Source: Gemmatimonadetes bacterium T265 (GTDB lineage Bacteria > Gemmatimonadota > Gemmatimonadetes > Gemmatimonadales > Gemmatimonadaceae). Taken from it: DNA of 64,000 nt. The first letter of the stretch is position 1. Each line of letters opens with the position of its first letter. This document shows, piece by piece, positions 1-9,144 of this stretch. The translations under genes and the position numbers were made by a program. The notes under the pieces were generated by a model that was not told the origin of the DNA, did not search any database, and was given only the letters and a program-made list of their open reading frames with translations. Location of the stretch: NCBI GenBank assembly GCA_019973575.1, contig BPUI01000002.1, forward strand, positions 1,178,001 to 1,242,000, in the 5' to 3' direction.

Positions 1-254
1 CCGAGGACGTCGTGAAGAAGGGCGACACCGTCAAGGTGAAGCTCATCGAGCGCGACGAGCGCGGCCGGCTCCGCCTGTCGATGAAGGCGCTCGAGCCGAA
101 GCCCGAGGGCGCGCCCGACGCCGAGTCGAACGGCGACGCGGTGGGCGTCGGCGCGGGCGCGGGTGACTCGCGCGGCGAGCGTCCGGCCCGCTCCGGAGGC
201 GACCGCGGCGGGCGCGACCGCGGCCCGCGTGGGGGAGGCCGCGACCGCGAGTGA
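1..254 (+). CDS. pnp: Polyribonucleotide nucleotidyltransferase, C-terminal end only
   Basis: This is the 3' end of a gene that starts before the window; the reading frame is open from base 3. The first ~30 visible residues (KKGDTVKVKLIERD... LRLSMKAL) are the last strands of an S1 RNA-binding domain in the form found at the end of PNPase, the 3'-5' phosphorolytic exoribonuclease of mRNA decay. The rest is a low-complexity Gly/Arg/Asp-rich tail with RGG-like repeats, likely disordered and possibly RNA-binding. The stop overlaps the start of the next gene by 4 nt (GTGA). An M16 peptidase after pnp is a common bacterial arrangement and supports the call. Another S1-domain protein cannot be excluded because the catalytic domains lie outside. 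Confidence 0.8.
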   Translation, partial: EDVVKKGDTVKVKLIERDERGRLRLSMKALEPKPEGAPDAESNGDAVGVGAGAGDSRGERPARSGGDRGGRDRGPRGGGRDRE

Positions 255-1537
255 CGCTCCTGACGGCACGGGGCGCGCCGGCCGAGGCCGACGCGCCGCC
301 GCGCCGCACGACGCTGCCTAACGGACTGACCGTGCTCTCGGCCCCCGTGCCGAGGGTGCGGTCGGTTGCGTTCGGGGCGTTCGTGCGCGCGGGATCGCTG
401 CACGAGCCCCGCGCCAAGATGGGCGTCGCGCACCTCCTCGAACACATGGTGTTCAAGGGGACGCCGACGCGCACGGCGCGGCAGCTCTCGCTCGACGTCG
501 AGACGTTGGGCGGCTCGCTCGACGCGTACACCACGCGCGAGTACACCTCGTACCAGGCGCGGCTGCTCGCGGAGGACCTCGGCGTCGCGGCCGACGTGAT
601 CGGCGACCTCGTGTTCCGCCCGCTCCTGCGCGACGAGGACCTCGCGTTGGAGCGGAACGTCATCCTCGAGGAGATCGGGACGATGGAGGACACGCCCGAC
701 GACCTCGTCTTCGAGTTGCACAACGCGCTGCTCTGGGGCGACCACCCGCACGGGTACTCGATCCTCGGCACGCGCGAAACGGTTTCGGCGGTCGCGACCG
801 CCGACTTGCGCGCGTTGCACGCGCGGGCGTACCACCCCGCGCAGATCGTCGTCGCCGCGGCGGGCAACGTGGAGCACGAGCAACTCGTCGACGCGCTGCT
901 CGCGACCGGGTGGGGCGACGTCGCGGCCGGCGACGCGACGCCGCTTGCGACGGAGGCGCCGCGCGCTGCGCCGCCGACGTACCGACACGTGGCGAACAAG
1001 GAGCTCGCGCAGACACACGTCGTGTTCGGCGCGCCCGGCGTGTCGCACGCGGACCCGCGCCGCGACGCGCTCGCACTCGTGAGCACCGTGCTCGGCGGCG
1101 GCATGAGCTCGCGGCTGTTTCAGACGGTGCGCGAGGAGCTCGGGCTGGCGTACGCCGTACACACGACGCAGTCGATTCACGCGGACGCGGGCACGCACGG
1201 CGTCTACCTCGCGAGCGCGCCGAAGACGGCCCGCAAGGCGGCCGACGCGGTGCGCCGCGAGTACGCGCGCCTGCACGCGGAGGGGCTGCCGGACGCAGAG
1301 CTCGACGCGGCCAAGCGTCAACTGCGTGGCCAGGTCCTGCTCGGCGCCGACAGCGTGACGAACGCGATGTACCGTGCGGCCGAGACGGTGCTCTTCGACG
1401 AGCCGTACCGCACGCTGGATGAGGTCGTCGCCCGCATCGACGCGGTCACGCCGGACGACGTGCGGGCGCTCTGCGCGGACCTCTACGATCCCGAACGGCA
1501 GACCGTGCTCAGCCTCGGCCCGAAGCCGGTCGGGTGA
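251..1537 (+). CDS. M16 family zinc metallopeptidase (processing-peptidase-like)
   Basis: A 428-residue zinc endopeptidase of the insulinase/mitochondrial processing peptidase superfamily. The inverted zinc motif HxxEH is at residues 61-65 (HLLEH) and the distal Glu ligand at about 141 (LEEIGTMED), the expected 76 residues on. The C-terminal half is the usual non-catalytic M16 repeat with [10 protein letters not shown] near 280. Length matches single-unit bacterial M16B enzymes. There is no signal peptide, so it is probably cytoplasmic. The GTG start at 251 overlaps the pnp stop and no Shine-Dalgarno is visible, so translation is probably coupled. The substrate cannot be told from sequence. 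The heptamer GCCTAAC (316-322) lies in codons for Pro-Asn. Confidence 0.9.
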   Translation: MTLLTARGAPAEADAPPRRTTLPNGLTVLSAPVPRVRSVAFGAFVRAGSLHEPRAKMGVAHLLEHMVFKGTPTRTARQLSLDVETLGGSLDAYTTREYTSYQARLLAEDLGVAADVIGDLVFRPLLRDEDLALERNVILEEIGTMEDTPDDLVFELHNALLWGDHPHGYSILGTRETVSAVATADLRALHARAYHPAQIVVAAAGNVEHEQLVDALLATGWGDVAAGDATPLATEAPRAAPPTYRHVANKELAQTHVVFGAPGVSHADPRRDALALVSTVLGGGMSSRLFQTVREELGLAYAVHTTQSIHADAGTHGVYLASAPKTARKAADAVRREYARLHAEGLPDAELDAAKRQLRGQVLLGADSVTNAMYRAAETVLFDEPYRTLDEVVARIDAVTPDDVRALCADLYDPERQTVLSLGPKPVG

Positions 1538-1628
1538 ACGCACGCAGCCCGGCCGGTCGCGCGGCGCACGGCGGATAAGTTCCGCTGCGTCCGGCCTTTA
1601 CCCCACCTCCTCGCGTCTTCGCTGCACC

Positions 1629-2762
1629 ATGCTGATCGGCGTCCCGAAAGAGATCAAGACCAACGAAAACCGCGTCGCCCTCGTCCCGGCGGGGGTCGAG
1701 GCACTCGTCAGCGCGGGTCACGACGTACTGATCGAGACCGGCGCGGGAGAGGGGAGCAGCTTCGCCGACGACGCGTACACGAGCGTCGGCGGCCGCATCG
1801 CGCCGGACGCGGACGCGGTTTGGGGTGAGGCCGAGATGATCATGAAGGTGAAGGAACCCATCGAGCCGGAGTGGCGGCGCATCCAGCGCGGTCAGGTGCT
1901 CTTCACCTACTTCCATTTCGCGGCGGACGAGCGCCTCACGCGCGCGCACCTCGACAGCGGCGCGACGTGCGTCGCGTACGAGACAGTCGAGCTGCCCAAC
2001 CGCGAGCTGCCCCTGCTCACGCCGATGTCGGAGGTGGCCGGCCGCATGGCCGTGCAGGAGGGCGCGAAGTACCTCGAAAAGCTCTACGGCGGGCGCGGCG
2101 TCCTCCTCGGCGGCGTTCCCGGAGTCGCGCCAGCCAAGGTTGTCATCCTCGGTGGGGGAATCGTCGGGATCAACGCCGCGAAGATGGCCGCCGGACTCGG
2201 CGCGAAGGTGATCGTCCTCGACATCAACCTCGACCGGCTGCGGTATCTGTCCGACGTCATGCCGGCGAACGTGCAGCTCATCTACTCGAACCGGCAGAAC
2301 GTGCTCGAGTCGATCGCGACCGCGGACCTCGTCGTCGGTGCCGTGCTGATTCCGGGTGCGAAGGCGCCGAAGCTCGTGCGCCGGCCCGACCTGTCGGCGA
2401 TGCGGCCCGGTGCCGTGATCGTCGACGTCGCAATCGACCAGGGCGGATGCATCGAGACGATGCACCCGACGACGCACGAGAACCCGACCTACGTGGTCGA
2501 CGGCATCATTCACTACGCCGTGGCGAACATGCCGGGTGGCGTGCCGCGCACCTCGACGCTCGCGCTCACGAACGCGACGCTGCCGTACGCGCTCCAACTC
2601 GCAAACAAGGGGTGGCGCCGCGCGCTGCGGGACAACGCGGCACTCCGGAAGGGGCTCAACGTCGCCGACGGTCACGTGACGTACGCCGCGGTCGCCGAGG
2701 CGTTCGGGCTGGAATACACGCCCGCCGACGACGTGCTCGCGCTGGAGCCGGCCGGGGTCTGA
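1629..2762 (+). CDS. ald: Alanine dehydrogenase
   Basis: Catalyses NAD-dependent reversible oxidative deamination of L-alanine to pyruvate and ammonia in the cytoplasm. The 377-residue product starts [18 protein letters not shown], the hallmark N-terminus of alanine dehydrogenase/transhydrogenase-like enzymes. The Rossmann loop [16 protein letters not shown] is near residue 177 and the catalytic segment [10 protein letters not shown] near 75. The frame is open upstream, but the ATG at 1629 gives the conserved N-terminus and family length. About 90 bases separate it from the peptidase gene. TAAGTT at 1576-1581 could be a -10 box with a ~40-nt leader, though no convincing -35 accompanies it. 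No obvious Shine-Dalgarno precedes the ATG. Confidence 0.95.
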   Translation: MLIGVPKEIKTNENRVALVPAGVEALVSAGHDVLIETGAGEGSSFADDAYTSVGGRIAPDADAVWGEAEMIMKVKEPIEPEWRRIQRGQVLFTYFHFAADERLTRAHLDSGATCVAYETVELPNRELPLLTPMSEVAGRMAVQEGAKYLEKLYGGRGVLLGGVPGVAPAKVVILGGGIVGINAAKMAAGLGAKVIVLDINLDRLRYLSDVMPANVQLIYSNRQNVLESIATADLVVGAVLIPGAKAPKLVRRPDLSAMRPGAVIVDVAIDQGGCIETMHPTTHENPTYVVDGIIHYAVANMPGGVPRTSTLALTNATLPYALQLANKGWRRALRDNAALRKGLNVADGHVTYAAVAEAFGLEYTPADDVLALEPAGV

Positions 2763-2790
2763 GGGTGCGTGGCCGAGGCGGCGGCGCCGG

Positions 2791-2819
2791 TTGAACGCCC
2801 GGTTCGCCGGGACTAGGTT
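2791..2819 (+). promoter_or_regulatory. Promoter of the mre operon
   Basis: TTGAAC (2791-2796), exactly 17 bases, then TAGGTT (2814-2819): a good housekeeping-sigma promoter in otherwise GC-only DNA. It predicts transcription from about 2826 and a ~130-nt leader before mreB. I see no gene or obvious structure in that leader. Confidence 0.6.
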
Positions 2820-2956
2820 ACCGGCGCGGCGCGGCAGCACTCGCGCCCGCCTCCGCCCCGACCGCGCCTGCGCGGCGGGCCTTCCCCGCGCCGTCGCCCC
2901 CGCGGCTCCCCGCACCGGGCGCGGCGCGGTCCTCGTTCCGCACTGACGCGCTTCTG

Positions 2957-3994
2957 ATGCGCTGGCCTTTTTCGAAGTCCGGGTCGCTCTTTCCCGCAAA
3001 CGACATCGCCGTCGACCTCGGCACCGCCAACACGCTCGTCTACGTGCGCGGCGAGGGGATCGTGCTCAACGAACCGTCGGTCGTTGCGATCGACCGCGAC
3101 TCGAAGCGGATGCGCGGGGTCGGGCTCGAGGCGAAGCGCATGCTGGGCCGCACACCCGAGGGAATCATCGCGGTACGTCCGCTGAAGGACGGCGTGATCG
3201 CCGACTTCGACGTGACCGAGAAGATGCTCCGCTACTTCCTCACGCTCGTGATCGAGAAGCACGTCTTCAAGGTGAAGCCGCGTGTGATCGTGTGCGTTCC
3301 GTCCGGAATCACGGAGGTCGAGAAGCGCGCGGTCCGCGACTCGGCGATCGGCGCCGGCGCGAAGGAAGTGTTCATGGTCTCCGAGCCGATGGCGGCGGCG
3401 ATCGGCGTCGGGCTGCCCGTCGAGAGCCCGACCGGGAACATGGTGATCGACATCGGCGGCGGGACGACCGAGATCGCGGTGATCGCGCTCTCCGGCATCG
3501 TGAGCGACACGTCGATCCGCACCGGGGGCGACGAGCTGGACGTCGCGGTCGTGCAGTTCATGCGCAAGAACTACAACCTGCTGATCGGCGAGCCGACGGC
3601 GGAGCAGATCAAGATCCATATCGGATCGGCGTACCCGACGGGTGACGAGCGCGAGATGGACGTCAAGGGCCGCGACCTCGTGTCGGGGATCCCGAAGACG
3701 GTTCGCGTCCACTCGGCGGAGATTCGCGAGGCGATCCAGGAGCCGATTCAGCAGATCGTCGACGCGGTCCGCCGAGCGCTTGAGATTACGCCGCCGGAGC
3801 TTGCCTCCGACATCGTCGACCGCGGGATCGTGATGACCGGCGGGGGCGCGTTGATTCGGGGGCTCGACGTGATGCTGAGTCAGGAGACCGGGCTGCCGAT
3901 CCACGTCGACGGCGATCCGCTCACCTGCGTGGTTCGCGGGACCGGGCGAATCCTCGACGACCCGGATAAGTATTGGTCGGTGCTCACCACCTGA
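2957..3994 (+). CDS. mreB: Rod shape-determining actin-like protein MreB
   Basis: Bacterial actin homologue that forms membrane-associated filaments and positions the cell-wall elongation machinery. The 345-residue product has the MreB phosphate-1 motif DIAVDLGTANTLVYV (residues ~16-30) and phosphate-2 motif NMVIDIGGGTTEIAV near 160. The adenosine motif VMTGGGALIRGLD is near 295. The N-terminus MRWPFSKSGSLF has a short basic/aromatic stretch that may serve as a membrane anchor. The ATG at 2957 gives the standard length. It heads the operon mreB-mreC-mreD-PBP2-rodA, with mreC 14 nt downstream. Confidence 0.97.
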   Translation: MRWPFSKSGSLFPANDIAVDLGTANTLVYVRGEGIVLNEPSVVAIDRDSKRMRGVGLEAKRMLGRTPEGIIAVRPLKDGVIADFDVTEKMLRYFLTLVIEKHVFKVKPRVIVCVPSGITEVEKRAVRDSAIGAGAKEVFMVSEPMAAAIGVGLPVESPTGNMVIDIGGGTTEIAVIALSGIVSDTSIRTGGDELDVAVVQFMRKNYNLLIGEPTAEQIKIHIGSAYPTGDEREMDVKGRDLVSGIPKTVRVHSAEIREAIQEPIQQIVDAVRRALEITPPELASDIVDRGIVMTGGGALIRGLDVMLSQETGLPIHVDGDPLTCVVRGTGRILDDPDKYWSVLTT

Positions 3995-4008
3995 TGCGGA
4001 GCTGACCT

Positions 4009-5499
4009 ATGGCGGTGTCGGTTGCCGGACGACTCGACGCGCCGCGCCGCTCGCGATACTCGCGGCGCACCCGCCTGCCCGGGGCGGCGCCGTCGCGCGC
4101 GCGGAGTTCCGCCGCGGTGGACACCGTCGTGCTCGGCGTGTGCGTCGGGCTGGCGTTGCTTGCGTGTCTGCTGCCGACCGTCGTCCGCGACCGGACCTCG
4201 GCGGAGCTGCGCCGCACCGTCGCCGCGCCGCTCGCGATGCTCGAGCAGTGGTCCGAGCTGCACCGTGCCGCGTTCCTGTCGTACGATCAACGGGTCGCCG
4301 CCAACGGCGCGCTCGTGCGCGCGGCGCAAGATGCGGCCGCGCTCCGCGCGGAAAACGCGCGGCTCCGCGACCTGCTCGCGCTCGGCGCGCGCCTGCAGTG
4401 GGGCTTTGTCACGGCGGAGGCGGTGCCAAACCAGCAGGCCGGTGAACTCGGGAGCGCGCAGACGCTGCAAGAGTTCAAGGTCACCGTCGGCAGTCGCGCC
4501 GGCGTTGCGCTGTTCACGCCCGTCGTCGCGCCCGGCGGGTTGGTCGGGATGGTGCAACAGGTCGACCCCGTCCGCAGCCAGGTGATCTCGTACGCGCACC
4601 CCGACTTTCGCGTGAGTGCGCAAGCCGATTCCGCGTACGGGATCGTGCAACCGCACCTCGGGTCCGGCGCCGAGCGCGGTCTCCTCGAGCTGCACGGCGT
4701 CGCATTCCGGAGTCCCCTGAAGCCCGGGCAGGCCGTCATCAGCTCCGGGCTTGGCGGGACGTACCCGGCCGGCATCCCGATCGGCACGGTAGTCCGGGAG
4801 CTCCAGACCCCGGAGCGTTGGGCCCGCACCTACCTGCTGCAGCCCGCGGTAAGCCTCGCCGACGTGGGGCCGGTGCTGTTGTTGCTGCGTGCGCGCGCCG
4901 ACCGCGGCCTCGATTCGGTGTGGACGTCGATCCACGCGGTCGACGTCACGTCGCGTCGGGTCGCCGCTGCCGGGGACTCGACGGCGCGCGAGGAATTGGT
5001 GCGCGAGGCTGCCGCACGGCGTGCGGCGCTCGACTCGGTGCGGGGCGACAGCGCACGCCGCGATTCGACCGCCGGTGCGAGCGGCGAGAACGGCGTCAGT
5101 CGCGACTCGGCGTCGCCGGCGCATGGCGCGCTGCGGTCCGGCGAGTCGCGTGCGAACGCGGCGGCGCCCGCGCCGGCGCGTACGACTGACGCGCGCCCCG
5201 CCGAGCCCCCGGCGAGCGACGTGCGGCCGCCGGCCGCGACGCGACCCGCCACCCGCGCGGCAGCCGAAGGGAACGACGACGCGTCGGCGACGCCGCGCGC
5301 TGGCGCGGCGCGATCGGCGGCGGCGACTTCGTCCAGCGGCGACACGGTCCGGCGGAGGCCGCCGCGGCCGACCGTGCCGCTCGCCGGCGCCAGCCCTGCG
5401 GCGGGTGGTACCGCGACTCGGGCGAACCCGCGCGCTGTCCCACGTTCGGGGACGCGCACGCGGGTGACGGACAGTACGGCGGGCGGGCCGCGCCCGTGA
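4009..5499 (+). CDS. mreC: Rod shape-determining protein MreC with long low-complexity tail
   Basis: Envelope scaffold linking MreB to PBP2/RodA. Residues ~44-65 form one membrane anchor after a basic N-terminus. A coiled coil follows (around AAQDAAALRAENARLRDLLA). The beta-rich MreC core runs to about residue 300, with motifs such as VVAPGGLVGMVQQVD and GQAVISSGLGGTYPAGIPIG. The last ~190 residues are Ala/Arg/Ser/Asp/Pro-rich without recognisable domains, making this 496-residue MreC far longer than the usual 270-350. The ATG at 4009 has a Shine-Dalgarno-like GGAG 7 nt upstream. The stop overlaps mreD by 4 nt (GTGA). Confidence 0.92.
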   Translation: MAVSVAGRLDAPRRSRYSRRTRLPGAAPSRARSSAAVDTVVLGVCVGLALLACLLPTVVRDRTSAELRRTVAAPLAMLEQWSELHRAAFLSYDQRVAANGALVRAAQDAAALRAENARLRDLLALGARLQWGFVTAEAVPNQQAGELGSAQTLQEFKVTVGSRAGVALFTPVVAPGGLVGMVQQVDPVRSQVISYAHPDFRVSAQADSAYGIVQPHLGSGAERGLLELHGVAFRSPLKPGQAVISSGLGGTYPAGIPIGTVVRELQTPERWARTYLLQPAVSLADVGPVLLLLRARADRGLDSVWTSIHAVDVTSRRVAAAGDSTAREELVREAAARRAALDSVRGDSARRDSTAGASGENGVSRDSASPAHGALRSGESRANAAAPAPARTTDARPAEPPASDVRPPAATRPATRAAAEGNDDASATPRAGAARSAAATSSSGDTVRRRPPRPTVPLAGASPAAGGTATRANPRAVPRSGTRTRVTDSTAGGPRP

Positions 5500-5984
5500 G
5501 GGGACTCGTCGCGGCGCGTGTGGCGCTGATCGTTCTCGTGCTGCTCGTGCTGCAGTTCACGGTTCGCCCGTTCCTCGGCTGGCGCGCGCCGATCGACTTC
5601 CTGACGATCGCGGCCCTGCTCGCGGCCGTGCGCGTCCGCCCCGGTGCGGCGGCCGCGATTGGACTCGTCCTCGGCATCCTCGCCGACTCGCTCACGCCGA
5701 GCGCGTTCGGCAGCGGCGCGCTCGCGCTGACGCTCGTCGCCTACGGCGCGTCGACCCTGAAGGCGGTGTTTTTCGCCGACAACGCGGCGTTGAGCGCGCT
5801 ATTCGTGTTCGCCGGCAAGTGGATCTTCGACGTCGTCTATCTTGTATCAGAGCGCCGGGTCCGCGGCGCCGAGCTGCTCGTGCAGCTGCTCCTCTGGTCG
5901 CCGCTCGCCGCGACCGCGACGGCGGCGACCGCGCTGCTGCTGCTGGTCGCGCTGCGTCCGGCGATCGGCCGCGCGACGGTCTGA
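5496..5984 (+). CDS. mreD: Rod shape-determining membrane protein MreD
   Basis: A small integral membrane protein of the elongasome, 162 residues. The sequence is almost entirely hydrophobic with about five predicted helices (for example ALIVLVLLVLQF near the start and LLLWSPLAATATAATALLLLV near the end). MreD is poorly conserved. The assignment rests on size, topology, the motif RPFLGWRAPIDFLTIAALLA and its fixed place between mreC and the PBP2 gene. The GTG start overlaps the mreC stop (GTGA). Confidence 0.88.
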   Translation: MRGLVAARVALIVLVLLVLQFTVRPFLGWRAPIDFLTIAALLAAVRVRPGAAAAIGLVLGILADSLTPSAFGSGALALTLVAYGASTLKAVFFADNAALSALFVFAGKWIFDVVYLVSERRVRGAELLVQLLLWSPLAATATAATALLLLVALRPAIGRATV

Positions 5985-6047
5985 GCGCGTTGCGGCCGCG
6001 CCGCGCCGCGGCGGACGCTTTACCGATGCTTCGGTCGTAACCCCTTC

Positions 6048-7838
6048 GTGAGTTTCCTCACCAGCGACGTCGTCCGGCGCGCCCGCGCGGCGCGCATGGT
6101 CATCTTGCTCGCGTTCTTGTTCCTCGGCGCGGGGTTTTACCGCGCGCAGGTGCTGCGGCACACTGAGTACGTGACGCAGTCCGAGGAGAACCGCCTGCGC
6201 GAGATCCCGCTGCCCGCGGCGCGGGGGATCATCTACGACCGCAACGGGAAGGTGATCGCCGAAAATCTCCCCGGGTACACGGTCTCGATCCTCGCGCCGA
6301 GTGCCGATTCGCTGCGTTCCGCGCTGCGCCGGCTACAAGAAATCGTCAACGACAGCACGCGGGGAATCATCCCGCTCAGCGACGACGACATCGAGATCGC
6401 GGTGAAACGCTTCAACCGCGCGCCGAACCGTCCGGCGGTCGTTCTCGCCGACGCCCTGTTCCAGCCGGTGTCGATCCTTGAGGAACACCGCAGCGAGTTC
6501 CCGGGCCTCATCATCCAGAGCACGCCGAAGCGGTGGTACCCGGACGCGGCGGCGGTCGCGCCGTTCGTCGGCTACACGGGCGAGATCTCGGAGGCCGAGC
6601 TCGCGAACCCGAGCTTCGACGGTTACAAGGCCGGGATGCGGGTCGGGAAGCGGGGGCTCGAGGAGCAGTACGAGTCGACGCTGCGGGGCCGCGAGGGCTA
6701 CCGTTTCGTCGAGGTCGACGCGCGCGGCCGCGTCGTGCGCGAGGCGGGGGCGCGCGAGGACCAGGCGCCGGTGCCCGGCCCCGACCTGCAGACGAACATC
6801 GACCTCGACCTGCAGCGGTTCGTGATGCGCTACTTCGCGGACTCGCTGCAAGGCGCCGTCGTCGCCCTCGACCCGAAGACGGGCGGCGTGCTCGCCCTCT
6901 ACTCGGGGCCGAGCTACGACCCGAACCGGTTCACCGGCGGGATCCCGCGCAGCTACTGGGACTCGCTCAACACGAACCCGAAGCGCCCGCTCTACAACAA
7001 GGCGGTGCAGGGCCGCTACCCGCCGGCGTCGACGTTCAAGCTCGCGACGGCGGTGCTCGGCCTCCAGAGCGGAGTCGTGAAGCTGACGGACCACATGCCG
7101 CAGCCGTGCACGGGTGGGTTCACGTTCGGGCGGTACTGGCGGTGCTGGAACAAGCACGGCCACGGCGACCTCACGCTCGAGCGGGCGATCGAAACGTCCT
7201 GCGACGTCTATTTTTATCAACTCGGACTCAAAATCGGCTTGCGGAACCTCGTCGCGGGCGGCGTGTCGCTGAAGTTCGGCGACCGGAGCGGCATCGACCT
7301 GCCGAGCGAGACGAAGCCCGAGTTCCCGTACGCGCTGGATTATTACAAGCGCAAGTTCCCGCGCGGCTTCGTGCCCGCGTCGGAGGCGCTGAACGTTGCG
7401 ATCGGGCAGGGGTCGGACGCGCAGACGGTCGTGAACATGGCGAAGTTCTACACCGCGCTCGCGAACGACGGCGTGATGGTGCAGCCGTCGGTCGCGCGGC
7501 GCGTGACGCCGCGGCAGCGCGTGTTCCAGCTCGCGAGCGCCGACATGGAAGGGGTGCGGAACGCGCTCGCCGGCGTGCTCGAACGCGGCACCGCGCGCAG
7601 CGCGCAGCTGCAGGGCGTCGCGATCGCCGGGAAGACCGGCACCGCGCAGAACCCGCCCAACCCCGACCACGCGTGGTTCGTCGGCTTCGCGCCGGCGGAC
7701 GACCCGAAGATCGTCGTCGCGGTGTTCCTCGAGTACGGGCTGCACGGCGATCACGCGGCGCGCGTCGCGAGCAAGGTGATCGAGGCGTACCTGAAAAAGC
7801 CGATGATCGCTTCCGACGCCGTGGTGCAGGGCGAATGA
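6048..7838 (+). CDS. mrdA: Penicillin-binding protein 2 (elongasome transpeptidase)
   Basis: Class B penicillin-binding protein that cross-links peptidoglycan during side-wall growth. The 596-residue product has one N-terminal membrane anchor (residues ~17-33), the PBP dimerisation domain beginning LPAARGIIYDRNGKVIAENL, and the transpeptidase domain. The active-site STFK is at about 328-331, the second motif SCD near 385 (the S-x-D form usual in PBP2), and KTGT at 529-532. The GTG at 6048 follows a 63-base gap after mreD. The stop overlaps rodA as ATGA, so synthesis with its glycosyltransferase partner is probably coupled. Confidence 0.95.
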   Translation: MSFLTSDVVRRARAARMVILLAFLFLGAGFYRAQVLRHTEYVTQSEENRLREIPLPAARGIIYDRNGKVIAENLPGYTVSILAPSADSLRSALRRLQEIVNDSTRGIIPLSDDDIEIAVKRFNRAPNRPAVVLADALFQPVSILEEHRSEFPGLIIQSTPKRWYPDAAAVAPFVGYTGEISEAELANPSFDGYKAGMRVGKRGLEEQYESTLRGREGYRFVEVDARGRVVREAGAREDQAPVPGPDLQTNIDLDLQRFVMRYFADSLQGAVVALDPKTGGVLALYSGPSYDPNRFTGGIPRSYWDSLNTNPKRPLYNKAVQGRYPPASTFKLATAVLGLQSGVVKLTDHMPQPCTGGFTFGRYWRCWNKHGHGDLTLERAIETSCDVYFYQLGLKIGLRNLVAGGVSLKFGDRSGIDLPSETKPEFPYALDYYKRKFPRGFVPASEALNVAIGQGSDAQTVVNMAKFYTALANDGVMVQPSVARRVTPRQRVFQLASADMEGVRNALAGVLERGTARSAQLQGVAIAGKTGTAQNPPNPDHAWFVGFAPADDPKIVVAVFLEYGLHGDHAARVASKVIEAYLKKPMIASDAVVQGE

Positions 7839-9109
7839 CCGCCCGTCCGGGCGGGCTGACCGCGCGCCGCGGGATCTCGGACTGGACGTTCGTCAGCCTC
7901 GGCATCCTGCTGTCGCTCTACGGCATCGCGATGGTCTACTCGGCCGGGCAGACCGACGTGCCGATCGCGGTCGTGGCGGGCGCGTGGAAGCGGCAGCTGA
8001 TCTGGTTCGCGCTCTCGCTCCCCGCCGCCTACCTGGTGAGCCGCGCGAGCATGCGCCTCATCGAGTGGCTGTCGTGGCCCGCGTACCTGTTCGGGCTCTT
8101 TCTGCTCGCGGTCACGCTCGTCTTCGGGTCGGGCGCGGGGACGGCCGCGAGCGTGAAGGGATGGCTCACGATCGGCGGGGTGCGGCTCGGGCAGCCGTCG
8201 GAGCTCGCCAAGCCGCTGACGGTGCTGCTGCTCGCGCGGCTGCTGACGCAGCGCCGCGAGGACCCGAAGTGGATCCTCGACCTCTGGCGCCCGCTGCTCG
8301 CGGTGGGTGTGCCGTGGATGCTCATCATGCTGCAGCCGGATCTCGGGTCCGGGCTCGCGTTCATCGGGATCCTCTTCGCGATGCTCTTCTGGGCGGGCGT
8401 GCCGTGGCCGATGATCGTGCTGCTCGCGAGTCCGGGCGTCAGCCTCGTCCTGTCGTTCAACGTCGCGCTGTGGGGGGCGTGGTTCTTCCTGCTCCTCGCG
8501 CTCGTCTTCTACTACAAACCGTACCTGCTGGAAGGCGTCGCGCTGATGGTCCTCAACATCGGGACCGGGCTCGCGTCGCAGCCCTTCTGGGACAAGCTCA
8601 AGCCGTACCAGCAAAAGCGGCTGATGGTCTTCCTCGACCCGCAGAACGACCCGCGGGCGTCCGGCTATCACGTGATCCAGTCCCAGGTCGCGATCGGTTC
8701 GGGCGGGTGGGTCGGCAAGGGGTGGACGCAGGGCACGCAGAAGCGGCTCGCCTTCCTGCCCGCGCAACACACGGACTTCATCTGGGCCGTCGTCGGCGAG
8801 GAACTGGGCTTTCTCGGCGTGACGATCGGCCTGGCACTCTTCCTCGCGCTACTCATGCGCGGCACGCGCATCGCGGCGCGCGCGACCGACCCGTTCGCGT
8901 CGCTCGCCGCGTTCGGCCTCGTCTCGATCTGGTTCGTGCACATCCTCGTGAACGTCGGGATGACGCTCAACCTGATGCCGATCACCGGCATCCCGCTGCC
9001 CTTCTTCAGCTACGGCGGGTCGTCGCTGCTCATCAGTTGGATCATGATCGGGCTGCTCGTGCGCATCGCGAGCGAGGGCCGCGGCCGCACCGACGCCGTG
9101 ACCCTGTAA
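7835..9109 (+). CDS. rodA: Peptidoglycan glycosyltransferase RodA
   Basis: SEDS-family membrane glycosyltransferase that polymerises lipid II with PBP2 during elongation. The 424-residue product has about ten hydrophobic segments. It carries the SEDS signatures QPDLGSGLAFIGI, the conserved loop around RASGYHVIQSQVAIGSGG, and the C-terminal PFFSYGGSSLL. The frame is open far upstream in an overlapping shadow frame; ATG 7835 is chosen because it overlaps the PBP2 stop by 4 nt (ATGA) and gives the family N-terminus. It is the last gene of the mre operon, with no clear terminator hairpin after it. Confidence 0.95.
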   Translation: MTARPGGLTARRGISDWTFVSLGILLSLYGIAMVYSAGQTDVPIAVVAGAWKRQLIWFALSLPAAYLVSRASMRLIEWLSWPAYLFGLFLLAVTLVFGSGAGTAASVKGWLTIGGVRLGQPSELAKPLTVLLLARLLTQRREDPKWILDLWRPLLAVGVPWMLIMLQPDLGSGLAFIGILFAMLFWAGVPWPMIVLLASPGVSLVLSFNVALWGAWFFLLLALVFYYKPYLLEGVALMVLNIGTGLASQPFWDKLKPYQQKRLMVFLDPQNDPRASGYHVIQSQVAIGSGGWVGKGWTQGTQKRLAFLPAQHTDFIWAVVGEELGFLGVTIGLALFLALLMRGTRIAARATDPFASLAAFGLVSIWFVHILVNVGMTLNLMPITGIPLPFFSYGGSSLLISWIMIGLLVRIASEGRGRTDAVTL

Positions 9110-9132
9110 CGCGCCGCCGTCGCGCGGGCGTG

Positions 9133-9138
9133 TAGCTT
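9133..9138 (+). promoter_or_regulatory. -10-like element TAGCTT for accD (leaderless type)
   Basis: TAGCTT ends 6 nt before the accD ATG, preceded by TG (TGTAGCTT), and there is no Shine-Dalgarno. The same hexamer and spacing recur before hisS, dus, meaB and others. Transcription would start at or beside the ATG. Confidence 0.5.
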
Positions 9139-9144
9139 TCTCGT

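Noticed and set aside
7201-7230. Missing S-x-N motif in PBP2 (SCD instead)
   Set aside because: PBP2-type elongasome enzymes commonly have S-x-D at this motif, so it is not a defect.
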